NCBI RefSeq assembly: GCF_016806695.1
Contig: NZ_WUED01000004.1
Span: 1-64,000, forward strand
DNA: 64,000 nt
Origin: Campylobacter bilis
GTDB taxonomy: Bacteria > Campylobacterota > Campylobacteria > Campylobacterales > Campylobacteraceae
Reading direction: 5' to 3'
Part shown: piece by piece, positions 15,919 through 24,160 of the stretch
Layout of the letters: every line of letters begins with the position of its first letter
Position numbering within the stretch: position 1 is the stretch's first letter
Notes under the pieces: model-generated
What the model saw: the letters and a program-made list of their open reading frames with translations, nothing else
Database searches by the model: none
What the model was told of the DNA's origin: nothing
Position numbers and translations under genes: made by a program

Positions 15919-16874
15919 AATTAAGCGAAATTGTAGAATTTTTAGGTTTAGAATATCAAGGCGAAGATATGGAAATTACAGCTTTGAATTCTTTATTAAG
16001 AGCGAATTTTACCGAGCTTACTTATTGTGAGGGTGAAAAACATGTCAAAGATATAGCTAATACAGGTGCTGGTGCGATTTTAGTAAATAAAGAGTATGAA
16101 AATTTAGTGCCTAAAGATACTAAGGCTTTAATCGCACAAAGCCCGCATTTAAGCTTTGCTTTTTTAAGTAAGCTTTTTGCTAAGCCTTTATTTAGCAATG
16201 CTAAGGAAAAAACGCAAAATATCGCTAAAAGTGCGAAAATCATGCCAAATGTCTATATAGGGGATAATGTAAGCATAGGTGAAAATGTAGTGATCATGGC
16301 AGGAGCTTATATAGGAGATAATGTAAGTATAGGTGATGAAAGCATTATCCATCCTAATGTTGTGATCTATAATGATAGTAAAATCGGTAAAAAATGTCAT
16401 TTGCTTGCAAACTGTGTTATAGGCAGCGATGGTTTTGGCTATGCACATAATAAAAATGGGGAGCATTATAAGATTTATCACAATGGTAATGTAGTTTTAG
16501 AAGATTTTGTCGAAGTGGGTGCTTGTACAACTATAGATAGGGCGGTGTTTGATAGTACTGTGATTAAAGCAGGGACTAAGGTGGATAATCTTGTGCAAAT
16601 TGGACATAATTGCAATATAGGGCAAAATTGCATTATAGTGGCTCAAACGGGAATTTCAGGATCAAGTGAACTAGGACGCAATGTGGTCATGGGAGGACAG
16701 AGTGCGACTAGTGGGCATTTGAAAATAGGGGATTTTACCACTGTAGCAGCACGGGGTGGAGTGAGTAAAAACTTAGAAGGGGGAAGAGTTTATGGAGGTT
16801 TTCCCATCATGCTTCAAAAAGACTGGCTGAAGCTTCAAGCTAAAATAGCTTTGAGTTTTAAAACTAAATCATAA
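15915..16874 (+). CDS. lpxD: UDP-3-O-acylglucosamine N-acyltransferase
   Basis: Third step of lipid A synthesis, adding the N-linked acyl chain. The 319-residue protein has the N-terminal uridine-binding domain followed by hexapeptide repeats (IGDNVSIGENVVIMAGAYIG, IGKKCHLLANCVIG) that form a left-handed beta helix. VQIGHNCNIG contains the catalytic histidine. The C-terminal helix (KDWLKLQAKIALSF) is normal. In C. jejuni, lipid A carries GlcN3N sugar; specificity cannot be read here. It converges with queA, overlapping by six bases. Confidence 0.95.
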   Translation: MKLSEIVEFLGLEYQGEDMEITALNSLLRANFTELTYCEGEKHVKDIANTGAGAILVNKEYENLVPKDTKALIAQSPHLSFAFLSKLFAKPLFSNAKEKTQNIAKSAKIMPNVYIGDNVSIGENVVIMAGAYIGDNVSIGDESIIHPNVVIYNDSKIGKKCHLLANCVIGSDGFGYAHNKNGEHYKIYHNGNVVLEDFVEVGACTTIDRAVFDSTVIKAGTKVDNLVQIGHNCNIGQNCIIVAQTGISGSSELGRNVVMGGQSATSGHLKIGDFTTVAARGGVSKNLEGGRVYGGFPIMLQKDWLKLQAKIALSFKTKS

Positions 16875-17894
16875 AATCAGCATAGCATCCCCATAGGAAT
16901 AAAAACGGTATTTTTCTTTTATAGCAAGTTCGTAAAGCTTTAAACACTGTTTCCTTCCTATGAAAGCTGAAACTAGCATTATAAGAGTGGATTTAGGCAA
17001 ATGAAAATTGGTCAAAAGATAATTTTGCCTTAAAGGCGGATTTTTAGGATGTAAAAACAGATCGCAAAAGCCTTTATTTTGTTTTGTTCTTACGTAGTAT
17101 TCTATGCTTCTTGTGACTGTGGTGCCTATGCCTAAAATAGCTTGATTAGAATCAATGATCTTACAAGCGTTTTTAGGGATGTGAAAGAATTCGCTGTGCA
17201 TTTTGTGATCTTGTATGTTTTGACATTCTACGCTTTTAAAGGTTCCTGCACCTACATGTAGGGTTAAGTGATAAAAATCGTGTTTTTTGCTGAGTTTTTC
17301 AAGCATATTTTGACTAAAATGCAAGCTTGCTGTGGGTGCGGCTATGGCTCCTGGGTTTTTTGCAAAAATGCTTTGATAGTCTTTTAAATCACTGTTTTGG
17401 TCTTTTCTTTTGATATAGGGTGGTAGGGGTATGTGGCCTATTTGATCTAAGAGATTGTAAAGTTGTGCGGTATTTAAAATTTCATCATTTTGAAAAAAAC
17501 GCACTATGCGAAGGCCATTGTCTAAAAGTTCTGTGATTTGTGCTTTTAGGTTTTGTTTGAAGTATAAAATATCATCTTTTTTCACACGCCCTTTAATTTG
17601 TACTAAAAAAAGCAAGCTTTTTGTATCTATAAAGGGTTGGTGGAGTAAAAGTTCTGTTTTAGCTCCGCTTTGTTTTGTGCCATAAATTCTTGCTTTGATG
17701 ACTTTAGTATCGTTAAAAAATAAGGCACAATCGGGTAGAAAATCTTGCAAGTTTTTAAAAGTAGTATGAAAGATTTGAGAATTTTTGCGATTGAAAACTA
17801 AGAGTTTAGCTTCTTCTTTAGGATGTATGGGGTAAGTGGCTATGTATTCTTGTGGCAAGGTATAATCATAGCTTGAAAGAAGAAGGTCTTTCAT
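16869..17894 (-). CDS. queA: S-adenosylmethionine:tRNA ribosyltransferase-isomerase
   Basis: Adds the epoxycyclopentane of queuosine to tRNA. The 341-residue sequence has family signatures: YDYTLPQEYIATYPIHPKEE at the N-terminus, FNDTKVIKARIYG, GAIAAPTASLHFS, LHVGAGTFKSVE, and TNFHLPKSTLIMLVSAFIG. The start overlaps the tatC stop by four bases, so queA belongs to the tatB-tatC-queA operon. Confidence 0.95.
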   Translation of the reverse strand: MKDLLLSSYDYTLPQEYIATYPIHPKEEAKLLVFNRKNSQIFHTTFKNLQDFLPDCALFFNDTKVIKARIYGTKQSGAKTELLLHQPFIDTKSLLFLVQIKGRVKKDDILYFKQNLKAQITELLDNGLRIVRFFQNDEILNTAQLYNLLDQIGHIPLPPYIKRKDQNSDLKDYQSIFAKNPGAIAAPTASLHFSQNMLEKLSKKHDFYHLTLHVGAGTFKSVECQNIQDHKMHSEFFHIPKNACKIIDSNQAILGIGTTVTRSIEYYVRTKQNKGFCDLFLHPKNPPLRQNYLLTNFHLPKSTLIMLVSAFIGRKQCLKLYELAIKEKYRFYSYGDAMLIL

Positions 17895-18619
17895 GGATTG
17901 GTTTCTTTGTTGGATTTGGTTTTTTCAACGATTAAGATAGAAAGTCCATAAAGCGCACAAAGAGGCCCTGCCATTAAAAATTGGGATAGGATATCAGGTG
18001 GGGTCATGAAGGCTGAAAAAATAAAGATGATTAAAATGGCTATACGAAAGTGTTGTTTTAAAAAATTATCATCAATGAGTCCTATTTTAGCAAGAAAGAA
18101 GGCAAGAACAGGCATTTCAAAGGCTAGGCCAAAGGCTATTACAACTTTGGTAAAAAAATCAACATAAGCACCTATGGTGATGACGGGATTAAAATCTTCA
18201 TGCAAACCAAAATTGATAAGGAATTTAAAAGCTAAAGGCACGACAATAAAATAACAAAAGCAAGTTCCTAAGGCAAACATAATGCTTGCAAAGCTTACAA
18301 AAGGTACGATGAGGCGTTTTTCATTCTCATAAAGCCCTGGGGCTATGAATTTCCAAAACTGCCAAAAGATCACAGGTAAAGAGAAAATAAAAGCTGCAAA
18401 AAAACTGACTTTTATAGCTGTAAATAAAGCCTCTTGAACTTCTATGACGTTGATTTGCTTGGAAACTTCGGGTAAAACTTCTATAAGAGGAGCTTTTAAA
18501 ATATCTAAAATAGGGCTTCTAAAAGTAAAGCATAAGATAAACATCACTACTACGCAGGCTACGCTTATGAAAAGGCGTTTTCTTAATTCTATTAAATGGG
18601 GTTTTAATTCTTCAAACAT
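17891..18619 (-). CDS. tatC: Sec-independent protein translocase TatC
   Basis: The receptor subunit of the twin-arginine translocase, an inner-membrane protein of 242 residues with six predicted membrane segments. The N-terminal ELKPHLIELRKRLFISVACV and the periplasmic FWQFWKFIAPGLYENEKRL box are the TatC signature. It abuts tatB by one base and overlaps queA. It works with tatB to export folded proteins such as hydrogenase subunits. Confidence 0.95.
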   Translation of the reverse strand: MFEELKPHLIELRKRLFISVACVVVMFILCFTFRSPILDILKAPLIEVLPEVSKQINVIEVQEALFTAIKVSFFAAFIFSLPVIFWQFWKFIAPGLYENEKRLIVPFVSFASIMFALGTCFCYFIVVPLAFKFLINFGLHEDFNPVITIGAYVDFFTKVVIAFGLAFEMPVLAFFLAKIGLIDDNFLKQHFRIAILIIFIFSAFMTPPDILSQFLMAGPLCALYGLSILIVEKTKSNKETNP

Positions 18620-18978
18620 TATTTTTCCATAGGATTTTGTATTTTTGTGTCTTTAGGATCAGAGTTTGTGTGATGATGTGTGCTTGAGTTGGCTTTTGTT
18701 TTTTCTAAGATGTCTCTTTTAAGATCATCAAATTCTTCAAAGCTGAGTTTTTTGCGTATGTTTTCATTAGCACTTGAAAATTCGTCTTTGTATTTTTTAG
18801 CTTCTTCTTTGAGATCGTTTATGCGAATTTCTTTTTCTATGCTTGATTTAGCATCGTCTATATTGCGTTTTATGGCTTTTAAAATTTTGGCTATTTGTAC
18901 TATGGCTTGAGGAAGTTTTTCAGGCCCTAAAACCAAAATAGCTACGATTAAAATCACGATAATTTCACTAAAACTCAT
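18619..18978 (-). CDS. tatB: Sec-independent protein translocase TatB
   Basis: Residues 1-20 (MSFSEIIVILIVAILVLGPE) give one membrane helix followed by the G-P-E-K-L-P hinge, then a long amphipathic helix (AKILKAIKRNIDDAKSSIEK). The length (119) and long cytoplasmic tail favour TatB over TatA. The tail ends in a threonine/histidine-rich stretch (STHHHTNSDPKDTKI). First gene of the tatB-tatC-queA transcript. Confidence 0.92.
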   Translation of the reverse strand: MSFSEIIVILIVAILVLGPEKLPQAIVQIAKILKAIKRNIDDAKSSIEKEIRINDLKEEAKKYKDEFSSANENIRKKLSFEEFDDLKRDILEKTKANSSTHHHTNSDPKDTKIQNPMEK

Positions 18979-19037
18979 TATTTAGCACTCTTTAATTTGG
19001 TATTTTTAAGAAAACATTTTACTTAAAAAAGTTAAAT

Positions 19038-20105
19038 TTAAGATGAGAGATATAAAGCAAGTTCATCGCTTAGAAGAAAATTGGGGTTAAAATATCTTTG
19101 GTTTTTATAAAATATCTTTTTCTCTTTAAGTAAGGTTTTTATTTTTTCTTTTTGTAAAGCGTCAAGTTTATTTTCATCAATGCCTATGATGCTTCTAAGC
19201 CCTAAGAATAAATGTTCTAAATTCAAATCTTTATGGCTTAAATTTTCTATACTTCTAAAAATAGGGTTTTGGATGTAAACTTGTAAGCTTTTAGTCGTGT
19301 AAAAACGCTTGTTTTTATAAAACCCCACTGCACTAAGGCCACAGGCTAGATGGTTTTTTGCTTGCCAATAAGCAAGATTGTGTTTGCATATATAAGAGGG
19401 GGTTTTGGCAAAATTACTGATTTCGTATTGAAAAAAACCTGCTTGTATGAGTTCTTTAATGAAAAATTTCATTAAATTGGGTGCATTTTTTTTAAAATGT
19501 TTTTTATTAGCAAAGGCAGTGTGAGGTTCTAAGCTTAGATTATAAGCACTTAGATGTGTGATTAGGGGTTTGATTTGCTCTAGATGTGAGAGTTCAAATT
19601 CAAGCATTTTTTTATTGTCTAAACAAGTATCATAGATAAGATCGATATTAATGTTTGAAAATCCTGCTTTGTGCGCCTTTTCTAGGACTTTAAAGATCAT
19701 GTTTTGATCATGGATTCTTCCAAGGAAATGAAGCTTTTGAGGATGAAAACTTTGAACTCCAAAGGAAATGCGGTTGATACCTAAATTTTTCATGGCTTTA
19801 AGCCAGTTTAAACTCGTTGAATTGGGGTTTGCTTCGCATGAAATTTCTGCATTAGGACTTAGATAAGGATTTAAGAGTTTGAAAATGGGTTCGTAATGAT
19901 GGGCTTGGACGCAGCTTGGGGTTCCACCTCCTATAAATAAAGTTTTAATTTGCTTTTCTAGGATGTGAAAGTGCTTTAAATGAAAATCAATGTCTTTTTG
20001 TAAGGCTTGAAAATAAGCTTTTTCATAATTTTTATTTTTCAAGCTTGTAAAAGCACAGTAATGGCATTTGCTTTGGCAAAATGGAATATGGATATAAAAA
20101 TGCAT
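19038..20105 (-). CDS. hemW: Radical SAM protein of the HemW/coproporphyrinogen oxidase-like family
   Basis: A 355-residue protein starting MHFYIHIPFCQSKCHYCAFT; the C-x3-C-x2-C motif (C10, C14, C17) binds the radical SAM 4Fe-4S cluster. FIGGGTPS, ISCEANPNS and NRISFGVQSF are the SAM and HemN-type strands, and the C-terminal HemN domain (LEHLFLGLRSIIGID) follows. It is shorter than true HemN and fits HemW, a heme-delivery protein, so oxidase activity should not be assumed. It stands alone, divergent from nudH. Confidence 0.85.
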   Translation of the reverse strand: MHFYIHIPFCQSKCHYCAFTSLKNKNYEKAYFQALQKDIDFHLKHFHILEKQIKTLFIGGGTPSCVQAHHYEPIFKLLNPYLSPNAEISCEANPNSTSLNWLKAMKNLGINRISFGVQSFHPQKLHFLGRIHDQNMIFKVLEKAHKAGFSNINIDLIYDTCLDNKKMLEFELSHLEQIKPLITHLSAYNLSLEPHTAFANKKHFKKNAPNLMKFFIKELIQAGFFQYEISNFAKTPSYICKHNLAYWQAKNHLACGLSAVGFYKNKRFYTTKSLQVYIQNPIFRSIENLSHKDLNLEHLFLGLRSIIGIDENKLDALQKEKIKTLLKEKKIFYKNQRYFNPNFLLSDELALYLSS

Positions 20106-20204
20106 TAAAACCCTATAAAGAATAATTTATAAATTTGAAATATTTTAATGAAAATTTGATTTGATTTAGGTTAAAATAAAGCGTTAAAATCAAGGAAAAA
20201 TATT

Positions 20205-20675
20205 GTGCAAAAGAAGAAAAATTATAGACTCAATGTTGCAGCTATTATTTTATCTAGTTCCTATCCTTTAGAATGTAAAATTTTTATAGCTAAAAGAAAT
20301 GATATGTATAATATTTGGCAATTTCCACAAGGGGGCATTGATAAGGGCGAAAGTATTGTTAAGGCTTTATTACGAGAGCTAAAAGAAGAAATAGGCACTG
20401 ATGAGGTAGAGATTATCGCTGAGTATCCTGAGTGGTTGAGTTATAATTTTCCTGTTAAGATTGCAAAAAAAATGTATCCTTATGATGGACAGATTCAAAA
20501 GTATTTTTTAGTGCGTTTAAAACAGGGTGCTAAAATCAATATCCGTACTAAGCATCCTGAATTTGATGATTATCAATTTGTAAGTGTTGAACAAATTTTT
20601 GAAATGATTAATCATTTCAAAAAAAATATTTATATAAAAGTGATTAAATATTTTGAAGAGAAAGGTTATATCTAA
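20205..20675 (+). CDS. nudH: RNA 5'-pyrophosphohydrolase (Nudix)
   Basis: Removes pyrophosphate from the 5' end of transcripts or hydrolyses dinucleoside polyphosphates. The Nudix box G-G-I-D-K-G-E-x7-R-E-L-x-E-E-I-G lies at residues 43-65, preceded by NIWQFPQGG, typical of RppH/NudH. GTG start at 20205 behind AAGGAAAAA, since no upstream ATG is in frame. It lies two bases before lysC, as recalled for C. jejuni and H. pylori. Confidence 0.9.
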   Translation: MQKKKNYRLNVAAIILSSSYPLECKIFIAKRNDMYNIWQFPQGGIDKGESIVKALLRELKEEIGTDEVEIIAEYPEWLSYNFPVKIAKKMYPYDGQIQKYFLVRLKQGAKINIRTKHPEFDDYQFVSVEQIFEMINHFKKNIYIKVIKYFEEKGYI

Positions 20676-20677
20676 AG

Positions 20678-21880
20678 ATGCTTATAGTTCAAAAATATGG
20701 TGGGACAAGCGTTGGAACCCTTGATCGCATAGAAGCGGTGGCTAATAGAGTCATCCAAAGCGTAAAAGAAGGCAATAAAGTCGTTGTTGTCGTATCTGCA
20801 ATGAGTGGAGTAACCAATACTCTTATAGAACAAGCTCAATATTTTAGTAAAAATCCTAATGCTAAGGATATGGATATGCTTTTAAGTAGTGGAGAGCGCG
20901 TGAGTAGTGCTTTATTATCTATAGCCTTAAATGAAAAGGGATATTTGGCTGTGTCTTTTTCTGGGAGGAAAGCGGGTATTGTTACTGATAGTATGTTTAC
21001 AAAAGCAAGGATTCATTATATTGATACGAAAGCGATAAAAACAGAGCTTCAAAAGGGCAAAATTGTCGTTATAGCAGGTTTTCAAGGAGTTGATGAACAA
21101 GGGGATGTGACGACTTTAGGGCGTGGGGGAAGTGATCTTAGTGCTGTGGCACTTGCTGGGGCTTTGGATGCGGATTTGTGTGAAATTTATACTGATGTTG
21201 ATGGGGTTTATACAACTGATCCTAGGATTGAGCCTAAGGCAAAAAAATTGGATAAAATTTCTTATGAAGAGATGTTAGAGCTTGCAAGTTTGGGTGCTAA
21301 AGTCTTGCAAAATCGTTCTGTAGAGCTTGCAAAAAAATTAAATGTTAATTTAGTCACTCGAAGCAGTTTTAATAATAATGAAGGTACAATGATAACAAAG
21401 GAAGATGGAATGGAACAAGCTTTAGTTAGTGGGATTGCTTTGGATAAAAATCAAGCAAGAGTAACTTTAAGAAATGTTGAAGACAGACCTGGCATTGCGG
21501 CTGAAATTTTTGCTGTATTAGCAAGTGAGAATATCAATGTGGATATGATCATACAAAATGTCGGTGTAGATGGGGCTACGAATTTGGGCTTTACGGTTCC
21601 TCAAAATGAGTTAGATTTGGCTAAAAATGCCATGCAAAAAATTTTAAATTCTAAAACAACTATAGAAAGCGATAATGCTGTGGTAAAAGTATCCATAGTA
21701 GGTGTGGGGATGAAATCACATTCAGGTGTCGCTGCTAAGGCTTTTAAGGCTTTAGCAGATGAGGGGATTAATATAGGAATGATTTCTACTAGTGAAATTA
21801 AAATTTCTATGATAGTTCATGAAAAGTATGGGGAATTAGCAGTTAGGGCATTGCATGAGTGCTATGGGCTTGATAAATGA
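20678..21880 (+). CDS. lysC: Aspartate kinase
   Basis: Phosphorylates aspartate for lysine, threonine, methionine and diaminopimelate. The 400-residue chain opens with the kinase signature VQKYGGTSVGTLDRI, carries FQGVDEQGDVTTLGRGGSDL and ITD-type substrate residues, and ends with two ACT domains (ARVTLRNVEDRPGIAAEIFA and VKVSIVGVGMKSHSGVAAKA) for feedback control. Two bases after nudH and overlapping hobA by four bases. Confidence 0.95.
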   Translation: MLIVQKYGGTSVGTLDRIEAVANRVIQSVKEGNKVVVVVSAMSGVTNTLIEQAQYFSKNPNAKDMDMLLSSGERVSSALLSIALNEKGYLAVSFSGRKAGIVTDSMFTKARIHYIDTKAIKTELQKGKIVVIAGFQGVDEQGDVTTLGRGGSDLSAVALAGALDADLCEIYTDVDGVYTTDPRIEPKAKKLDKISYEEMLELASLGAKVLQNRSVELAKKLNVNLVTRSSFNNNEGTMITKEDGMEQALVSGIALDKNQARVTLRNVEDRPGIAAEIFAVLASENINVDMIIQNVGVDGATNLGFTVPQNELDLAKNAMQKILNSKTTIESDNAVVKVSIVGVGMKSHSGVAAKAFKALADEGINIGMISTSEIKISMIVHEKYGELAVRALHECYGLDK

Positions 21881-22413
21881 GTGATTTTTTAAGCTTTACT
21901 CTTGAGAGTATACGCAATGGCGGGACTTTTATGGCTTGGATGGAGTCGCGTCGTTTAGAATGGGCGCCTTTAATGGCAGCAAGGCTTAGGTATCTTTTAG
22001 AAGGCTATACTTTTGTTTTGCTTTGTGATGAGCAAAGATCTTGGTATGAAGAGTATTTTTTAAAAAATATCAATGCTAAGGCTACTCGTCCTATGCTTCC
22101 TTTTGTGTCTTTAAATGCTTTGTGCAAGAAAAAGATCCAAAGTAGTGAAGATATAGCTTTGCTTAATGATTTGCTTGATGTGTTATTTCCTAAGGGCTAT
22201 GTGTATTTTTATATAGGTAATGCCACAGATCCTAAATCCTTGATCGCTAAGTCAAAGGATGATAGTTTATTATGGCTTTTTGATGAGCAATTGCAAGATA
22301 GCTTTTATCTTAATTCTAAAGATAAACATTTAGATATCAAACTCATTAGTTTGTATGAGCTTTTTGATGTGAGTTTGGATGCGATTTTGTTTTCTAAAGT
22401 GCAATTAGGGTGA
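21877..22413 (+). CDS. hobA: DnaA-associated replication factor HobA
   Basis: A 178-residue protein with GGTFMAWMESRRLEWAPLMA near the N-terminus. HobA is an epsilonproteobacterial DnaA-binding tetramer that promotes orisome assembly; its gene in H. pylori lies between lysC and a delta-prime-like gene followed by folP, the order found here. The SIS-like Rossmann-type alternation (YTFVLLCDEQ, GYVYFYIG) is visible. Overlaps lysC by four bases. Confidence 0.85.
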   Translation: MSDFLSFTLESIRNGGTFMAWMESRRLEWAPLMAARLRYLLEGYTFVLLCDEQRSWYEEYFLKNINAKATRPMLPFVSLNALCKKKIQSSEDIALLNDLLDVLFPKGYVYFYIGNATDPKSLIAKSKDDSLLWLFDEQLQDSFYLNSKDKHLDIKLISLYELFDVSLDAILFSKVQLG

Positions 22414-22416
22414 ATT

Positions 22417-23016
22417 TTGTTTATTAGTAAGATTATTATTAGTGAAGATTTTGAAGGCATTAAAGAAGAAATGATTGAAAGTTTTGGCAGAAATCGTTTA
22501 AGGTTTTTCATGCCCCAAAATGAATTTTTACTTGAAGATGCAAGAGGGGTTGAAAAAGAAAGCTATATAGCCGAAACAGAAGAAAAAATCATCGTTTTAA
22601 TGGCACATTCTTTTAGGATTGAAGCACAAAATTTTTTGCTTAAGCTTCTTGAAGAACCTCCAAAAAATATTAAATTCCTTTTGGTTGTGCCTTCTAAAAA
22701 TTCGCTTTTGCCCACTGTGAAATCTAGGCTTATTTGCGAAAAAAGAAAATTTAAAAAAGAATCTAATAGCCTTGATTTGGATTTAAAAAAAATGGATTTA
22801 AAGATGCTTTTTGATTTTGTACAAGAAAATGAGAATTTAGATAAAAATGAGCTTAGAGATAAGATTGCTTTATTGGCTAAAGAATGCGTTAAATACAAAG
22901 ATTTTAACGTTGAAGAGCTTGAGTTTTTTTATGAAAGCTATGAACTTGCTAGGCTTAATTCTAAAGGCGGGGTGCTTTTAGCCACGCTTTTATTAAATTA
23001 TTATTTAAAGAAATAA
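22417..23016 (+). CDS. holB: DNA polymerase III delta-prime-like subunit
   Basis: A short clamp-loader subunit of 199 residues. It lacks a Walker A motif, as delta-prime does, but keeps the sensor-like region FLLKLLEEPPKNIKFLLVVP and the TVKSR arginine-finger analogue. It is much shorter than the E. coli protein (334), typical of epsilonproteobacteria. TTG start at 22417 follows hobA by three bases; no ATG is available upstream. Confidence 0.75.
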   Translation: MFISKIIISEDFEGIKEEMIESFGRNRLRFFMPQNEFLLEDARGVEKESYIAETEEKIIVLMAHSFRIEAQNFLLKLLEEPPKNIKFLLVVPSKNSLLPTVKSRLICEKRKFKKESNSLDLDLKKMDLKMLFDFVQENENLDKNELRDKIALLAKECVKYKDFNVEELEFFYESYELARLNSKGGVLLATLLLNYYLKK

Positions 23017-23017
23017 A

Positions 23018-24160
23018 GTGAAATTTTTTAAGCTTAATTCTCATACTGATTTTAATTTGCTTTGTTCTTTAATCAGTCCTCATCAAATAGGGCAAAAGAT
23101 CATGGCACAAAAAGAAAAAATCCATTTTGTTTTTATTAAAGACCTTTCTACGCCTGGGGCTAATATTTTAAAACAAGATGCTTTAAGAGTAGGTGCAGAG
23201 CTTGTCACACATAAAGAAGTCATTAGTGCTAAGATTACGCATTCTAATGCTTTATTAATGGCGACAAAAGAACAAATGCAAAAACTTATAGCTAAAGAAA
23301 AGCTTCAAGATTTTGGGCTTAAAGCCTTGGCTTCTTTTTTACAAAAGGACTTCTTAAAACCTCAAAAAGCACAATTAATGGCGGTTATGAATATCAATGA
23401 AGACAGTTTTAATCCAAAAAGTCGCGTGAGTGAGTATGAATTTGAAGCAAGGCTTAATGAAATTTTGGCTTTAAATCCTGAGTATATTGATATAGGAGCG
23501 GTTAGTTCAAGGCCTGGGAGTGAGTATTGTGGCAAGCAAGAGGAGTTTAAAAGGCTTAAAAATGTGCTTGATAGGATTTATGAAAAACATTACTATGAAA
23601 AAGCTATTTTTAGTTTGGATAGTTTTGATGAGTATTGTTTAGAATATGCTTTAAATAAAGGCTTTAAACTTATTAATGATATAAGCAGTTTAAGAAATGA
23701 AAATTTGGCTAAGCTTGCAAGCAAGTATGAAGCAAAATACTGTTTAATGCACATGCAAAACAATCCTAGCAATATGCAAGATAACCCTTATTATGAGGAT
23801 GTGCTTGATCAAATGAGTGAGTTTTTCAAAACTAAGCTTGAGCTTTTAGAGCAATATGGGGTTAAAGAAAGTATTTTAGATGTGGGCATAGGTTTTGGAA
23901 AAAGTGCTGAGCATAATATGATTTTAATCAAGCATTTAGAACATTTTTTACAATTTAATAAACCCTTGCTTATAGGAGCGAGTCGTAAAAGTGTGATTAA
24001 TGCGTATTTTCAAAGTGAGATTAAGGATCGTTTGGCAGGGACTTTGTATTTGCATTTAAAGGCTTTTGAAAATGGGGCTAGTATTTTAAGGGTGCATGAT
24101 TTATACGAGCACAAACAGCTTTTTGCTTTAGTGCAAGCTATGGATAAAATAGGAGTTTAA
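23018..24160 (+). CDS. folP: Dihydropteroate synthase
   Basis: Joins p-aminobenzoate to the pterin in folate synthesis; the target of sulfonamides. The C-terminal 260 residues are the TIM barrel: MAVMNINEDSFNPKSR, EYIDIGAVSSRPGS, INDISSL, CLMHMQNNP, DVGIGFGKSAEHN and LIGASRKSVI. The first 110 residues are an extra domain shared by Campylobacter and Helicobacter enzymes. GTG start at 23018, one base after holB; stop one base before ligA. Confidence 0.93.
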   Translation: MKFFKLNSHTDFNLLCSLISPHQIGQKIMAQKEKIHFVFIKDLSTPGANILKQDALRVGAELVTHKEVISAKITHSNALLMATKEQMQKLIAKEKLQDFGLKALASFLQKDFLKPQKAQLMAVMNINEDSFNPKSRVSEYEFEARLNEILALNPEYIDIGAVSSRPGSEYCGKQEEFKRLKNVLDRIYEKHYYEKAIFSLDSFDEYCLEYALNKGFKLINDISSLRNENLAKLASKYEAKYCLMHMQNNPSNMQDNPYYEDVLDQMSEFFKTKLELLEQYGVKESILDVGIGFGKSAEHNMILIKHLEHFLQFNKPLLIGASRKSVINAYFQSEIKDRLAGTLYLHLKAFENGASILRVHDLYEHKQLFALVQAMDKIGV